Source: Nitrosomonas oligotropha (GTDB taxonomy: Bacteria; Pseudomonadota; Gammaproteobacteria; Burkholderiales; Nitrosomonadaceae). From it: a stretch of DNA of 64,000 bases. The stretch spans positions 87,868 to 151,867 of the forward strand of contig NZ_FNOE01000006.1 in NCBI RefSeq assembly GCF_900106555.1. Reading direction: 5' to 3'. Positions 27,353 through 38,866 of the stretch are shown in pieces; the first letter of the stretch is position 1; each line of letters opens with the position of its first letter. The position numbers were made by a program, and so were the translations under genes. A model generated the notes under the pieces. It searched no databases. It was given only the letters and a program-made list of their open reading frames with translations, and was not told the DNA's origin.

Positions 27353-28555
27353 GTGAAAAAATCAATATTATCTGATCTTAAAATTATAAAACGCGGCAGT
27401 CACGAACTATTAGTGGAAACAGAGCTGGAAAGTAAGCTTATTTCTGGAAATCCGCTGCGGGTTAAAGCAGGATTCGACCCGACAGCCCCGGATTTGCACC
27501 TCGGACACACGGTTTTACTGAATAAATTGCGTCAGTTACAGGATATGGGACATCATATTCTGTTCCTGATCGGCGATTTCACCGGCATGATCGGCGACCC
27601 CAGCGGAAAGAACAGTACCCGCCCGCCCCTGACACAGGAACAAGTCGCGGAAAATGCCCAATCCTATACCACTCAGGTTTTCAAAATATTGAAACAGGAA
27701 CAAACCGAGGTCGTTTTCAACTCCACCTGGATGGATAAGCTGAACGCCGCCGATCTGATCAAACTCGCCGCAACGCATACCGTCGCACGCATGCTGGAAC
27801 GGGATGATTTCGATAAACGCTACCGCAACAACCAGCCCATCGCCATTCATGAATTTCTCTATCCTTTGATACAGGGATACGATTCCGTCGCACTGAAAGC
27901 GGATTTGGAGTTAGGCGGCACCGATCAAAAATTCAACCTGCTGATGGGGCGCGAGTTACAAAGGCACTTCGGCCAACCGCAGCAATGCATACTCATGATG
28001 CCACTGCTGGAAGGGCTCGATGGCGTCAATAAAATGTCCAAGTCGCTGAATAATTATGTCGGCATCACGGAGAGTCCGAAAGAAATCTTCGGCAAGCTGA
28101 TGTCGGTATCGGATCAACTGATGTGGCGTTATCTCGAATTACTGTCTTTCGAATCGCTGCAAACCATCCGCACATGGCACGAAGAAGTCGAAAATGGCCG
28201 TAATCCGCGCGACATCAAGGTCAAGCTCGCACAGGAAATCGTCGCGCGCTTTCATAGCCAGCAAGCTGCCGAAGAAGCGCTGGCCGATTTTGAAGCACGC
28301 TTTCGACACGGCGCGCTGCCCGACGAAATACCGGAGAAAATCATCCCAACTACGGATGGAGAAATTCCGCTAGTGCAATTATTAAAACAAGCCGGATTGA
28401 CTGCCAGCACCAGCGAAGCGCTCCGCATGATCGAACAAGGCGCAGTCAAATTGGATGGCGAAAAAGTGGAAGATAAATCCACCAAAATTAAACGGGGAGA
28501 ATCCGTCGTTATTCAGGTCGGCAAACGAAAGTTCGCCAAAGCCATCATTCAGTAA
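27353..28555 (+). CDS. tyrS: Tyrosyl-tRNA synthetase
   Basis: 400 residues from a GTG. Class I motifs HLGH (49-52) and KMSKS (227-231), with an S4 RNA-binding domain at the C-terminus ([19 protein letters not shown]). The length fits the TyrZ-like/long bacterial form. The 150-bp AT-rich gap to the divergent M23 gene contains two copies of TTGTACTA. Confidence 0.96.
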   Translation: MKKSILSDLKIIKRGSHELLVETELESKLISGNPLRVKAGFDPTAPDLHLGHTVLLNKLRQLQDMGHHILFLIGDFTGMIGDPSGKNSTRPPLTQEQVAENAQSYTTQVFKILKQEQTEVVFNSTWMDKLNAADLIKLAATHTVARMLERDDFDKRYRNNQPIAIHEFLYPLIQGYDSVALKADLELGGTDQKFNLLMGRELQRHFGQPQQCILMMPLLEGLDGVNKMSKSLNNYVGITESPKEIFGKLMSVSDQLMWRYLELLSFESLQTIRTWHEEVENGRNPRDIKVKLAQEIVARFHSQQAAEEALADFEARFRHGALPDEIPEKIIPTTDGEIPLVQLLKQAGLTASTSEALRMIEQGAVKLDGEKVEDKSTKIKRGESVVIQVGKRKFAKAIIQ

Positions 28556-28574
28556 CTCACCGGTTGCGAATAAT

Positions 28575-28603
28575 TTGCATGCTCGGGAAGAACCCGCTAT
28601 ACT
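28575..28603 (+). promoter_or_regulatory. Sigma-70 promoter of rhlE
   Basis: -35 box TTGCAT (28575-28580), exactly 17 bp, -10 box TATACT (28598-28603). Predicted transcription start near 28610, leaving an untranslated leader of about 210 bases before the helicase GTG. Confidence 0.65.
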
Positions 28604-28819
28604 GCGCGGCCTAAGTTGATCGTAATCTCTGATTCGGTCAACTTTCCTGGTCTCATCGTTCCTGGCCTCTCCTAAATTTTTCAAGTTTTTCCGGAAAATG
28701 TGCAACAACTTTGGTTAGCGGCGATGCTTTATTAATGCGCTTGCAAGGTTATGCACCATCACCATTTTGGCAATGTTTTCTTGCCCGCGCGTTCTATTTC
28801 ACTTTTTTAGGAAATCAAC

Positions 28820-30196
<1,377 letters not shown>

Positions 30197-30278
30197 CCGC
30201 ATTTAAAATCCTTTGCTCCGCGATAGCGGGGCAAAGCGATTCATCACATCCCATTTTCTCAACATCAGCACGCGCTTA

Positions 30279-31060
30279 TTAACATCGCTTCACCGCCTCT
30301 CTTTTCCGCAATATCTGTACAATCCCATAAGCCGCATACGCTGCAATCAGATGCTTGAGCGTGTGACCGCTGATCCAGCCGTTTGTCCAAGCAAAAATTT
30401 GCGCGTTCAGCATTTCAAATACTTTTGCGACCGCGTATAGCGCAATGATCTGGTAGATACCGTTGCCATGCGTGTAACGCGATGGAAAGCGTAGACTGAT
30501 CCATACAATCAGCAGGATCGAATAAAACTGCATCACGATATAAAAGTTCAGGCTACCTGCACCTTGCTGTTCAGTCCAATACCAATACAGCACGCTCAGC
30601 ACAGCCAGCACAACGAGCAGCGGTAAAGCCCAAAGCCCTGCGGTTCGGCTTAGGCGCTCAACCACAGCGTGGCCGATAACAGCGCGGCGATGGCGATGAC
30701 AATGGGTAACCGGTCCCACAATAAATGATCGATATCCGGTGTCCAGTGATAGTGAATTGAACCGAAGGCGACGGAGGTAATGCTCAGAAACAGCACCCAG
30801 TAAGGCCAGCTTTCCTTGCGATCTTGGAACGCGGTTTGCGTGGGATTGCCATGAATCCGCCACAAAAACACCAAACCGGCGCCGCCGCTGAGCAGAAAAG
30901 CCAGGTTGGAAATGACATCATTGAAGTTGGGAATACCGAAGAAACTGCGCTGATCGGCGAAACGATGGTATTCTGCGAGTTGCGCAGTTGGTGGCAGAAT
31001 CATCGCGGCGATAATCACCAGAACCGATATTCCTGCGAGTAACCAAAGATGGACATCCAT
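30279..31060 (-). pseudogene. Frameshifted alkaline ceramidase-like membrane protein
   Basis: Two overlapping frames make one protein. The first half (31060 to 30650) reads MDVHLWLLAG...DVISNLAFLLSGG, GSIHYHW and DRLPIVIAIA, then runs into a stop. The second half continues in another frame (from about 30680 to 30279) with VVERLSRTAG and ends with the HTLKH motif typical of alkaline ceramidase/phytoceramidase-type enzymes (HxxxH zinc site). Joined, it would be about 260 residues with seven membrane helices. The break lies near 30665-30685 and fits loss of one base. No homopolymer is present there, so a real mutation is as likely as a read error. Confidence 0.75.
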
Positions 31061-31083
31061 TTATACCGAGGTTTCCGGTTCTA

Positions 31084-32433
31084 TCAATGCATTTGCGCCA
31101 CCGCATCCCGGATCCTGGCCACCGGAATGATGTTCATGCCGGCGATTGCTTGCTTGGGTTTGTTGGCCGCCGGGATGATGGCTTGTTTGAAGCCCAGTTT
31201 CGCCGCTTCCTTGAGCCGTTCCTGTCCGCGTTGCACCGGACGGATTTCACCGGCCAGGCCGACTTCGCCGATGACGATCATTTTTTCCGCCAGCGGTTTA
31301 TTTTTCAACGACGACACCACTGCCAGCAAAACCGCCAAGTCGGCGCCGGGTTCGGTGATTTTGACACCACCCACGGCGTTGACGAACACATCCTGGTCGT
31401 AGCACGGAATACCGGCATGACGATGCAACACCGCCAGCAGCATGGCCAAGCGGTTTTGCTCCAGCCCGACGCACAAGCGGCGCGGACTGGGCGAGCGCGC
31501 TTCGTCGACCAGCGCTTGAATTTCCACCAGCAGCGGGCGCGTGCCTTCTTGCGTCACCATGATGCACGAGCCGGGCACTTGCGTGTCGTGATGCGAAAGG
31601 AATAACGCGGAAGGATTCTTCACTTCGCGCAAGCCTTTCTCGCTCATCGAAAACACACCCAATTCATTGACCGCGCCGAAACGATTCTTAAATGCCCGGA
31701 CCATGCGGAAGCTCGAGTGCATATCGCCTTCGAAATACAGCACGGTATCGACCATATGTTCCAGTACGCGCGGACCGGCCAGCGCTCCTTCCTTGGTAAC
31801 ATGGCCGACCAGAATGATGCAGGTGCCGCTCGATTTCGCCAGACGGGTCAGTTGCGCGGCGCATTCGCGCACCTGCGCGACAGAACCCGGCGCGGATTGC
31901 AGCGCTTCCGAATAAACCGTTTGGATTGAGTCGATTACCGCCACAGACGGTTTACGCTCAGCGAGTACCGCTTGGATTTTTTCCAGCTGAATTTCGGCGT
32001 ACAGATCGACCGACTGCACATCAAGCGCCAGGCGTTTGGCGCGCAACGCCACTTGCTGTGCCGATTCCTCGCCGCTGACATACAACACGGAATGCTGCGC
32101 CGACATGAAAGACAGCGCTTGCAATAGCAACGTCGATTTACCGATGCCCGGATCACCGCCCAGCAGCACCACACCGCCCTGCACCATGCCGCCGCCGAGC
32201 ACCCGGTCCAATTCCTCGATACCGGTGGGATAACGTGGTTCTTCGCGCGCTTCGATGGTACTTAAATTTTGTACTTGACCGGTTTCGGACACCGGGCTGA
32301 AGCGCGACACGGATTTTTCCGCGATGGTTTCGACCAGCGTATTCCACGCCTGGCAATGCGGGCACTGGCCTTGCCACTTCAGAGTTTGGCCGCCGCATTC
32401 AGTACAGGAATACACCGTTTTTTGTTTGGCCAT
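31084..32433 (-). CDS. radA: DNA repair protein RadA (Sms)
   Basis: 449 residues. N-terminal zinc finger C10-C13-C24-C27 (CTECGG...CPHC), RecA-like ATPase with Walker A GGDPGIGKST near residue 92, the RadA-specific KNRFG motif, and a C-terminal Lon-protease-like domain. RadA helps branch migration during recombination repair. The gene is 11 bases upstream of the ... minus-strand ceramidase remnant side and follows rfbC on the same strand. Confidence 0.96.
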   Translation of the reverse strand: MAKQKTVYSCTECGGQTLKWQGQCPHCQAWNTLVETIAEKSVSRFSPVSETGQVQNLSTIEAREEPRYPTGIEELDRVLGGGMVQGGVVLLGGDPGIGKSTLLLQALSFMSAQHSVLYVSGEESAQQVALRAKRLALDVQSVDLYAEIQLEKIQAVLAERKPSVAVIDSIQTVYSEALQSAPGSVAQVRECAAQLTRLAKSSGTCIILVGHVTKEGALAGPRVLEHMVDTVLYFEGDMHSSFRMVRAFKNRFGAVNELGVFSMSEKGLREVKNPSALFLSHHDTQVPGSCIMVTQEGTRPLLVEIQALVDEARSPSPRRLCVGLEQNRLAMLLAVLHRHAGIPCYDQDVFVNAVGGVKITEPGADLAVLLAVVSSLKNKPLAEKMIVIGEVGLAGEIRPVQRGQERLKEAAKLGFKQAIIPAANKPKQAIAGMNIIPVARIRDAVAQMH

Positions 32434-32444
32434 TTAAAAGTCTG

Positions 32445-32990
32445 CTAGTCGTAGACTTCAGCGGCAGTAAACTGCATGCCGCGCGCGTCTTTTTCGGATA
32501 GAACCGGTTCTCCGGTAATTGGCCAGGCGATGCCGAGCGTAGGATCATTCCACACAATGCAACGCTCAAATTCAGGCGCCCAGTAATCGGTGGTGTTATA
32601 CAAAAACTCAGCGGAATCGGATAACACCACGAAGCCGTGCGCGAGACCGGCGGGAATCCACAGTTGCTTTTTGTTTTCCGCGCTCAGGATCTCTCCCACC
32701 CATTGCCCGAAAGTTGGCGAAGATCGGCGGAGATCGACCGCAACGTCGTACACCTCCCCTGCCACGACGCGCACCAATTTCCCCTGTGCGTGCTGGATCT
32801 GATAGTGCAAGCCGCGCAACACGTTATGCGCGGAACGCGAATGATTGCTTTGCACAAAACAGACGGACTTGCCAATGGCGGATTCGAATGCACGCTGATT
32901 AAAGCTTTCATAGAAGAAGCCGCGATCGTCGCCGAAAACGCGCGGTTCCAGCAGAAAAACATCGGGGATGCGCAAAGGTGTCGCCTTCAT
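32445..32990 (-). CDS. rfbC: dTDP-4-dehydrorhamnose 3,5-epimerase
   Basis: 181 residues from ATG at 32990, which overlaps the rfbA stop by one base (TGATG). RmlC cupin with catalytic histidine H62 in RGLHYQ, and FFYESF and WIPAGLAHGF motifs. Third step of dTDP-L-rhamnose synthesis for surface polysaccharide. rfbB and rfbD are not in this window. The overlap shows translational coupling to rfbA. Confidence 0.95.
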   Translation of the reverse strand: MKATPLRIPDVFLLEPRVFGDDRGFFYESFNQRAFESAIGKSVCFVQSNHSRSAHNVLRGLHYQIQHAQGKLVRVVAGEVYDVAVDLRRSSPTFGQWVGEILSAENKKQLWIPAGLAHGFVVLSDSAEFLYNTTDYWAPEFERCIVWNDPTLGIAWPITGEPVLSEKDARGMQFTAAEVYD

Positions 32991-33907
32991 CAAAACTCCC
33001 GTTTCAGAACTTGCTGCAGGTATTGCCCGTAACCGTTTTTGGCCAGCGGCAGCGCCAGCGCTTCGAGTTGCGCGGCATCGATCCAACCTTGCCGGAAAGC
33101 AATTTCTTCCGGGCAGGCGATTTTCAGGCCTTGGCGGTGCTCGATGGTAGCAACGAACTGGCTCGCATCGAGCAACGATTCATGCGTGCCGGTATCCAGC
33201 CAGGCGTAGCCGCGCCCCATGATTTCGACGCTGAGCGCGTCATGTTCCAAATAAATGCGATTCAGGTCGGTGATTTCCAATTCGTTACGCGCTGATGGTT
33301 TGAGAGTCTTGGCGTAATCCACCACATGGGCATCGTAAAAATACAAACCGGTCACGGCATAATGCGATTTCGGCTGCTCGGGTTTTTCTTCCAGGTTCAC
33401 GACCTTGCCACCGGCATCGAATTCAACCACACCGTAGCGTTCCGGATCGTGCACGTGATACGCGAAAACGCTCGCGCCTTGCACGCGCTGCATCGCATTC
33501 GTCAGCAAATGATGGAAATCGTGTCCGTAAAAAATATTGTCGCCCAAAACCAGTGCCGAGTTATCGTTACCGATAAACGATTCGCCGATCAGAAAAGCTT
33601 GCGCCAAGCCATCCGGAGACGGCTGCTCGGCGTATGAAATATTCAAGCTCCACTGGCTTCCGTCACGCAATAACTCCTGAAAATTACCCACGTCGCGCGG
33701 GGTTGAAATCACCAGAATATCCTGGATCCCGGCCAGCATCAGCGTGCTGAGCGGATAATAAATCATCGGTTTATCGAATACTGGCAGCAACTGTTTTGAT
33801 ACCGTTTGCGTCACCGGATAAAGCCGCGTTCCGGAACCGCCGGCCAGCACAATGCCTTTTCTCCGTGCAAGCGTGGATAGAGTTTTGGAAGTATTGAATA
33901 TTGGCAT
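32990..33907 (-). CDS. rfbA: Glucose-1-phosphate thymidylyltransferase
   Basis: 305 residues. Nucleotidyltransferase signature [14 protein letters not shown] (18-31), [16 protein letters not shown] and the late [15 protein letters not shown]. It makes dTDP-glucose from glucose-1-phosphate and dTTP. About 16 residues precede the usual start of the family (KGIVLAGG), so the true start could be internal, but no better start codon is seen. First gene of the rfbA-rfbC pair. Confidence 0.95.
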   Translation of the reverse strand: MPIFNTSKTLSTLARRKGIVLAGGSGTRLYPVTQTVSKQLLPVFDKPMIYYPLSTLMLAGIQDILVISTPRDVGNFQELLRDGSQWSLNISYAEQPSPDGLAQAFLIGESFIGNDNSALVLGDNIFYGHDFHHLLTNAMQRVQGASVFAYHVHDPERYGVVEFDAGGKVVNLEEKPEQPKSHYAVTGLYFYDAHVVDYAKTLKPSARNELEITDLNRIYLEHDALSVEIMGRGYAWLDTGTHESLLDASQFVATIEHRQGLKIACPEEIAFRQGWIDAAQLEALALPLAKNGYGQYLQQVLKREF

Positions 33908-34106
33908 AAATAAAAACCCGGATTCTCAAAACGCATCAATGCATCGTTTTCATCCGGACCCATTCATTAAAAGAATGGCGATTGTACTATATCCGCTTCC
34001 CGCTCCGGATAATTGCACGATGCCGGGAACATTGCCGCGGCGAATCTCCATTGTCCGCATCACGCAACCAGCGATTCCGCAGCCGGTTCATGTAAAATGA
34101 TGCATT

Positions 34107-35792
34107 ATGATCGACTTGCAACATCACCATCGTTTAGTCAGAAAACTGGCGCCTTACTGGAAGTTACTCTTGCTGGCATTTTCCGCCATGCTGATGGTAG
34201 CGGCATTGCTGGCGTTTCTGCCCCTGCTCGTTAAGCACATGCTGGCAGGTGCATTTATCCTGCAAGACCCATCACTGATACAAACCACATCGCTGACGAT
34301 GGTTGCAGTATTTGCCGCGCGCGCATTGGCAGGTTATATCAGCCTGTACGCCACTGGCAAAGCCGGTGGCAAGTTAGGCGCCGATTTGCGCATGGAATTC
34401 TTTAACAAGCTGCTGACACTGCCCATCCGTTGCTACGCGCATTTCAATTCTCATCAAACCAGCGCGCTGATAGCGCATATCAACACGGTTGCGCAAACCA
34501 CAACCGGGCACATCGCGCGGTTAACGCAAGATTGTCTGACGATCATCGCATTAATGATTTGCACGCTGCGCCTCAATCAAGAATTTGCCATCCTGCTTCT
34601 GCTAGCGATACCGCTCATTCTGCTGATCCATCAAATGACGCAAAGCCGTTTCAATAAACCCGAGTATCAACACTCATCAGCAGCTGGCGATCTGATTGAA
34701 CACTTAGCGCAATCCGTCGCACACTACAGAAAAATCAGGCTGGACGGCGGACAACATCATGAAAGCCAACGTCTCGGCAAAATTTCCGCAGCGATTTATC
34801 AAGCCGACATGCAACAAGCGTGGATCAGGGCCATGGTGATTCCTTCAGGTCAGTTCATCATGATGTTGATTATGCTCGCCGTGGCCTACATTATTGCGCT
34901 GCAAGCGATTAATGGCGCGCTTAGTCTGCCCGAAACCGCCGCGCTGATCACCATCGTATTGCTGTTCATCCTGCCGGTACAACGCATCGCCAATCTACCC
35001 AAGCAACTGGAGCATGATCAAACGACTCTGGAAGCCATTTTTGCATTCCTCGATCAGGAATCCGAACAGGATAGCGGCACTCTCGGCACTCCGCAGGGTT
35101 GCGCCAAGCTGGTATTTGACCAGGTGCGTTGCGAAGTCGATGCAAGCGCCAAACCGATTCTCAATCACATGCATTTCACTTTACGGCCGGGTGAGGTCGT
35201 TGTGTTTACCGGCTATACCCAGGAAGAAAAAAATACATTGATCGATCTAATACTGCGTTTGCGGCAACCAGCCAACGGAAAAATCTTACTGAATGACCAG
35301 CCACTGCCGGATATCCAATTAAACCGCTTGCACGCAAACATCGCTTTGGTTTCCCCGGATACCTTTCTGCTCGACGACAAAATTGCCGGTAACATTGCCT
35401 ATGGTGCGATGCGTTGCAGCAACGAAGCAAAAATCACCGCAGCAGTGCAGGCATCACACGCCATAGAGTTTGTCCGGCACATGCCCGAAGGCTTGCAGAC
35501 AGATATCAGTGCAAAAGGCACCGCAATCACCCGGCACCAACTGTTGCAGCTCGCTATTGCGCGCGCATTCGTGAAAGACCCTCGCATCCTGATCCTGGAT
35601 GAATTATTCACACTCCAGGAACCGGATCCGATAAATTTGCTGCCTGTCTTGGAAAAGTTGATGCAAAACCGTACCACGCTGATTTTCAATCCATCGATCC
35701 CGCAACTGCAAACGATCGATCGAATCTTTGTGATGGAAAATGGTTGTATTGCCGAAAGTTTGAGAACACCGGGCAGTTTTCAGCACACTTAA
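34107..35792 (+). CDS. MsbA-like ABC exporter with a degenerate nucleotide-binding domain
   Basis: 561 residues, full length for a half-transporter: six membrane helices (about 15-290), then an ATPase-fold domain (330-555). Comparison with MsbA motifs shows systematic loss. Walker A is GYTQEEKNT (369-377; the lysine stays, two glycines and a serine are gone). The Q-loop glutamine is replaced by P417. The LSGGQ signature reads ITRHQ (474-478). The H-loop histidine is P529. Walker B (ILILDE, 495-499) is kept. The frame has no stop or frameshift, so this is not simple decay. It may work without hydrolysis or as a partner subunit. It faces opposite to the surrounding polysaccharide genes. Confidence 0.82.
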   Translation: MIDLQHHHRLVRKLAPYWKLLLLAFSAMLMVAALLAFLPLLVKHMLAGAFILQDPSLIQTTSLTMVAVFAARALAGYISLYATGKAGGKLGADLRMEFFNKLLTLPIRCYAHFNSHQTSALIAHINTVAQTTTGHIARLTQDCLTIIALMICTLRLNQEFAILLLLAIPLILLIHQMTQSRFNKPEYQHSSAAGDLIEHLAQSVAHYRKIRLDGGQHHESQRLGKISAAIYQADMQQAWIRAMVIPSGQFIMMLIMLAVAYIIALQAINGALSLPETAALITIVLLFILPVQRIANLPKQLEHDQTTLEAIFAFLDQESEQDSGTLGTPQGCAKLVFDQVRCEVDASAKPILNHMHFTLRPGEVVVFTGYTQEEKNTLIDLILRLRQPANGKILLNDQPLPDIQLNRLHANIALVSPDTFLLDDKIAGNIAYGAMRCSNEAKITAAVQASHAIEFVRHMPEGLQTDISAKGTAITRHQLLQLAIARAFVKDPRILILDELFTLQEPDPINLLPVLEKLMQNRTTLIFNPSIPQLQTIDRIFVMENGCIAESLRTPGSFQHT

Positions 35793-35864
35793 CCCAATTC
35801 AAATGCACCCCGCTGCCGTTTCTTCTAGCGATCAAAGGACGCAACTCTGGCATTCAGGTGTGTA

Positions 35865-37760
35865 CTACTTACCGTTCCATTCCTTACTGTCATATTCCGG
35901 CACCCAGTTCACCAATTGGTCCCGGACTTCTCGATCGCTCAATACCGAAATCTTACTCAGCCACGCCGTCATATCGGACAGCCATTGCTCATCCACTTGA
36001 CGTGCTTGTGCGATACGCAATTTTTGATGCGGTGTCGGCAATGTGTTTTCGCTAGCGGACAGCAACTCTTCATGCAATTTTTCTCCCGGTCGCAATCCGC
36101 TGAAAACGATACGGATGTCGTCTTCTCCCAATCCGGATAAATGGATCAAGTCATTGGCCAGATCGACAATTTTGACCGGATCGCCCATATCCAGCACGAA
36201 AATTTCCCCGCCGCCATTGGTACCGCCCATCAGCCCAGCTTGCAGTACCAGCTGAGCCGCCTCGGGGATGGACATAAAATAGCGCGTCATTTCCGGGTGG
36301 GTGATGGTAATCGGGCCGCCTTTGGCAATTTGCTCGCGAAATTTCGGAATAACGCTGCCGGTGCTGCCCAGCACATTGCCGAAACGCACCATCACAAAAC
36401 AAGTCGGGCGCGATTGGTTATTCCAGCCCGGCTGGTTATTCTTAGCCGCAATGGATTGCTGCAAGGCTTGGCATACCATTTCCGCCAGGCGTTTGCTGGC
36501 GCCCATGACGCTGACCGGATTGACCGCTTTGTCGGTCGAGATCAGAACAAATTTTTCCACCGCGAAACTGATCGCGACCTGCGCCAGCACATACGTGCCC
36601 AGCACATTATTCAACAGCGCTTGATAAGCATTCTCCTCCTCCATCAGCGGAACGTGCTTGTAAGCGGCGGCATGAAAAACCACGGCGGGATGGAATTGCG
36701 AAAACAATTGCGTCATGCGTGCGCGATCCTTGACATCGCCGATCACAAACGACATTTTCATCGCGGGGAAGCGCGGCAAAAATTCTTCCTGAATGCTGTA
36801 GAGCGCAAATTCGTTCAATTCCAGAAATACGATACGCTCCGGCTCAAACGCGGCTAGCTGGCGGCACAGTTCGGAACCGATCGAACCGCCCGCCCCCGTT
36901 ACCAGAATCACTTTGCCCGTCAACAAGCCGTGCAGCCCGTCATCGTCCAGAACCACCGGCGCTCTACCGAGCAAGTCGTCCAGCTGGATTTCGCGGATAT
37001 TCGTCACCATTGACTTACCGCTGATCAAATCCGCGTACGACGGCACCGTCATGGCTTTCACGTCGATTTCCGAGCACATTTCCAAAGCCTTGCGGTGAAT
37101 CTGACGGGATACTGACGGTGTGGCGATAATGACATGCTCGACATTCAGGGTGTGCACCCAGTGCGGCAACTCGTCGATCCTGCCCAGCACGCGGATTCCT
37201 TGCAAGCGTGTGCCCAATTTGCGTGGATCATCGTCCAGCATACCGACCACATGCCATTCCCGACTTCCCGTCAAAGCCTTGACCAGATTCACCGCGGTAC
37301 TACCCGCGCCAATGATCAAAACCAGTTTGGCTTCATTACTTTCCAAGCCGTACAACCGGCGCTCTTTCCAGGCACGATAGATCAAACGGCTGCCACCCAT
37401 GATCAGCATCAACAGCAATGGCACCAGCACGGCCACCGCCCCTGGAATCTTAGCCAGCAGACCAAACAACCACAGCAGCAGCAGCTCGGTTAACGAGCCG
37501 GACATCACTGCCACAAAAATCCGCTTTAAATCGGGTAGACTGGCATACCGCCATAGCCCTCGATACAGTCCAAGCCACAAAAAGAAACCACCTTGCACCA
37601 GCACCATCCAAGGCAGCATTTCCAGCAACAACTGAACCGAATCAGCCGGAATCTCAAAATTGAAACGGAATAAATAAGCCAGCCACCACGCCACCCCGAT
37701 CGCAATGAAATCATGGGTGAAAGCAATGAGTGTGCGAATTCCGTATTTTTTGAGAAGCAT
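35865..37760 (-). CDS. WbpM/CapD-type membrane nucleoside-diphosphate-sugar 4,6-dehydratase/epimerase
   Basis: 631 residues. Four membrane helices in the first ~130 residues, a first Rossmann-like domain, then the extended-SDR catalytic domain with GAGGSIGSE near 290, and STDKAVNPVSVMGASKR, where the family replaces the usual YxxxK tyrosine with methionine. Enzymes of this type make UDP-4-keto-6-deoxy sugars for O-antigen, capsule or glycoprotein glycans. The gene follows the WecA-like transferase directly (1-base gap), a standard initiation module. Confidence 0.92.
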   Translation of the reverse strand: MLLKKYGIRTLIAFTHDFIAIGVAWWLAYLFRFNFEIPADSVQLLLEMLPWMVLVQGGFFLWLGLYRGLWRYASLPDLKRIFVAVMSGSLTELLLLWLFGLLAKIPGAVAVLVPLLLMLIMGGSRLIYRAWKERRLYGLESNEAKLVLIIGAGSTAVNLVKALTGSREWHVVGMLDDDPRKLGTRLQGIRVLGRIDELPHWVHTLNVEHVIIATPSVSRQIHRKALEMCSEIDVKAMTVPSYADLISGKSMVTNIREIQLDDLLGRAPVVLDDDGLHGLLTGKVILVTGAGGSIGSELCRQLAAFEPERIVFLELNEFALYSIQEEFLPRFPAMKMSFVIGDVKDRARMTQLFSQFHPAVVFHAAAYKHVPLMEEENAYQALLNNVLGTYVLAQVAISFAVEKFVLISTDKAVNPVSVMGASKRLAEMVCQALQQSIAAKNNQPGWNNQSRPTCFVMVRFGNVLGSTGSVIPKFREQIAKGGPITITHPEMTRYFMSIPEAAQLVLQAGLMGGTNGGGEIFVLDMGDPVKIVDLANDLIHLSGLGEDDIRIVFSGLRPGEKLHEELLSASENTLPTPHQKLRIAQARQVDEQWLSDMTAWLSKISVLSDREVRDQLVNWVPEYDSKEWNGK

Positions 37761-37761
37761 G

Positions 37762-38751
37762 CTATCCCCGGTTGGAATAATATTTCCGGTGGCAATCAGA
37801 AAGAAACATGAGCAGCAAATAAATGCTTCCCCAAGCCATGGCGACCTGGCTTTGCACCGTCAGATCCTTCCCACCCGCCCAGACTGCGCAGCCACCGGCA
37901 GCCAACATCAGCCCATAGCTTAATAACGCGGTATCGCGATGCCCTAGGCCGCTTTGCACCATACGCTGATAATAGTGTTCACGATGCGCCTGCCATATTT
38001 TCTCGCCGCGCATCAGGCGCTTGGTTATCGTTACCGTCGCATCCGCGATGAAGGGTGAAAATATCAGCACTGGCACCCATAACGACCAAAGTTGATCGAG
38101 CCAACCCAGTAACCCCAGCGCCGCCGCCAGGAAACCAAGCGGAACTGCGCCCGCGTCGCCCATGAAAATACGCGCGGGATGAAAGTTGTACCACAAAAAA
38201 GCCAGGGCCGCCGCCGCTATCGAAAAATTGATCACGGCAAAATCGTTATTCCCGGCCAAGTACGCAAACAAACCATAGTATCCAAACCCAATTACCGTCA
38301 TTCCGCCGGCCAACCCATCCGAACCATCCATGAAATTATATAGATTGGACATCCAGATCACTGCGGCCGTAACGCATAGCACAGTCAACCCGCTCGTGAC
38401 ATCCAGTAAAAAAACCGCAGCAAACACGGCAGCAACGATACTGTGAACCAGTAACCGGCACCACACCGGCACATGCCGGATATCGTCAAGCAATGATATT
38501 ACCATCAGTAAGCCGACACCAGCCCAAACGGCTAGCGGAATAGCTACAGAAAAACACAACCATGTGATGAGTACACCCGATAACAAACCCAATCCGCCGA
38601 GACGCGGTACGGGCACAGTATGAAGCGAACGCGCATTGGGATGATCCAGCCCCCAGCGCGCTTTTCTTTTAATCAACCATAAAATGGAGAGGAATGATAA
38701 AACAAACGATAACAGCGGCGCTGTGATAATTGTCACGGGAAAATCCAACAC
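37762..38751 (-). CDS. WecA/WbpL-like undecaprenyl-phosphate glycosyl-1-phosphate transferase
   Basis: 329 residues, about ten membrane helices. Family motifs: LDDIRHVP (Mg-binding aspartates), NLYNFMDGSDGLAG, NFHPARIFMGDAGA and the C-terminal HREHYYQRM basic motif. It loads the first sugar phosphate onto undecaprenyl phosphate to start polysaccharide synthesis. One base separates it from the WbpM-like gene. Confidence 0.9.
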   Translation of the reverse strand: MLDFPVTIITAPLLSFVLSFLSILWLIKRKARWGLDHPNARSLHTVPVPRLGGLGLLSGVLITWLCFSVAIPLAVWAGVGLLMVISLLDDIRHVPVWCRLLVHSIVAAVFAAVFLLDVTSGLTVLCVTAAVIWMSNLYNFMDGSDGLAGGMTVIGFGYYGLFAYLAGNNDFAVINFSIAAAALAFLWYNFHPARIFMGDAGAVPLGFLAAALGLLGWLDQLWSLWVPVLIFSPFIADATVTITKRLMRGEKIWQAHREHYYQRMVQSGLGHRDTALLSYGLMLAAGGCAVWAGGKDLTVQSQVAMAWGSIYLLLMFLSDCHRKYYSNRG

Positions 38752-38790
38752 CTACCTTAATGACCGGATTATCCGGGGTGAATCAATAAA

Positions 38791-38830
38791 AAAATAATCC
38801 ACTTTCTCATCGTGTATGACAAGAAAGTGG
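38791..38830 (-). terminator. Rho-independent terminator downstream of the aminotransferase
   Basis: Stem CCACTTTCT (38799-38807) with AGAAAGTGG (38822-38830). On the minus strand it is followed by ATTATTTTTTTATT. It ends the aminotransferase transcript. Confidence 0.8.
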
Positions 38831-38866
38831 CATCAGAAAAACAAACTCAACTAGCCTAGAACAACC

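Noticed and set aside
28773..28792. TGGCA...TTGC resembling a sigma-54 promoter before rhlE
   Set aside because: The GG to GC spacing is 12 instead of 10, and a good sigma-70 promoter is present upstream.
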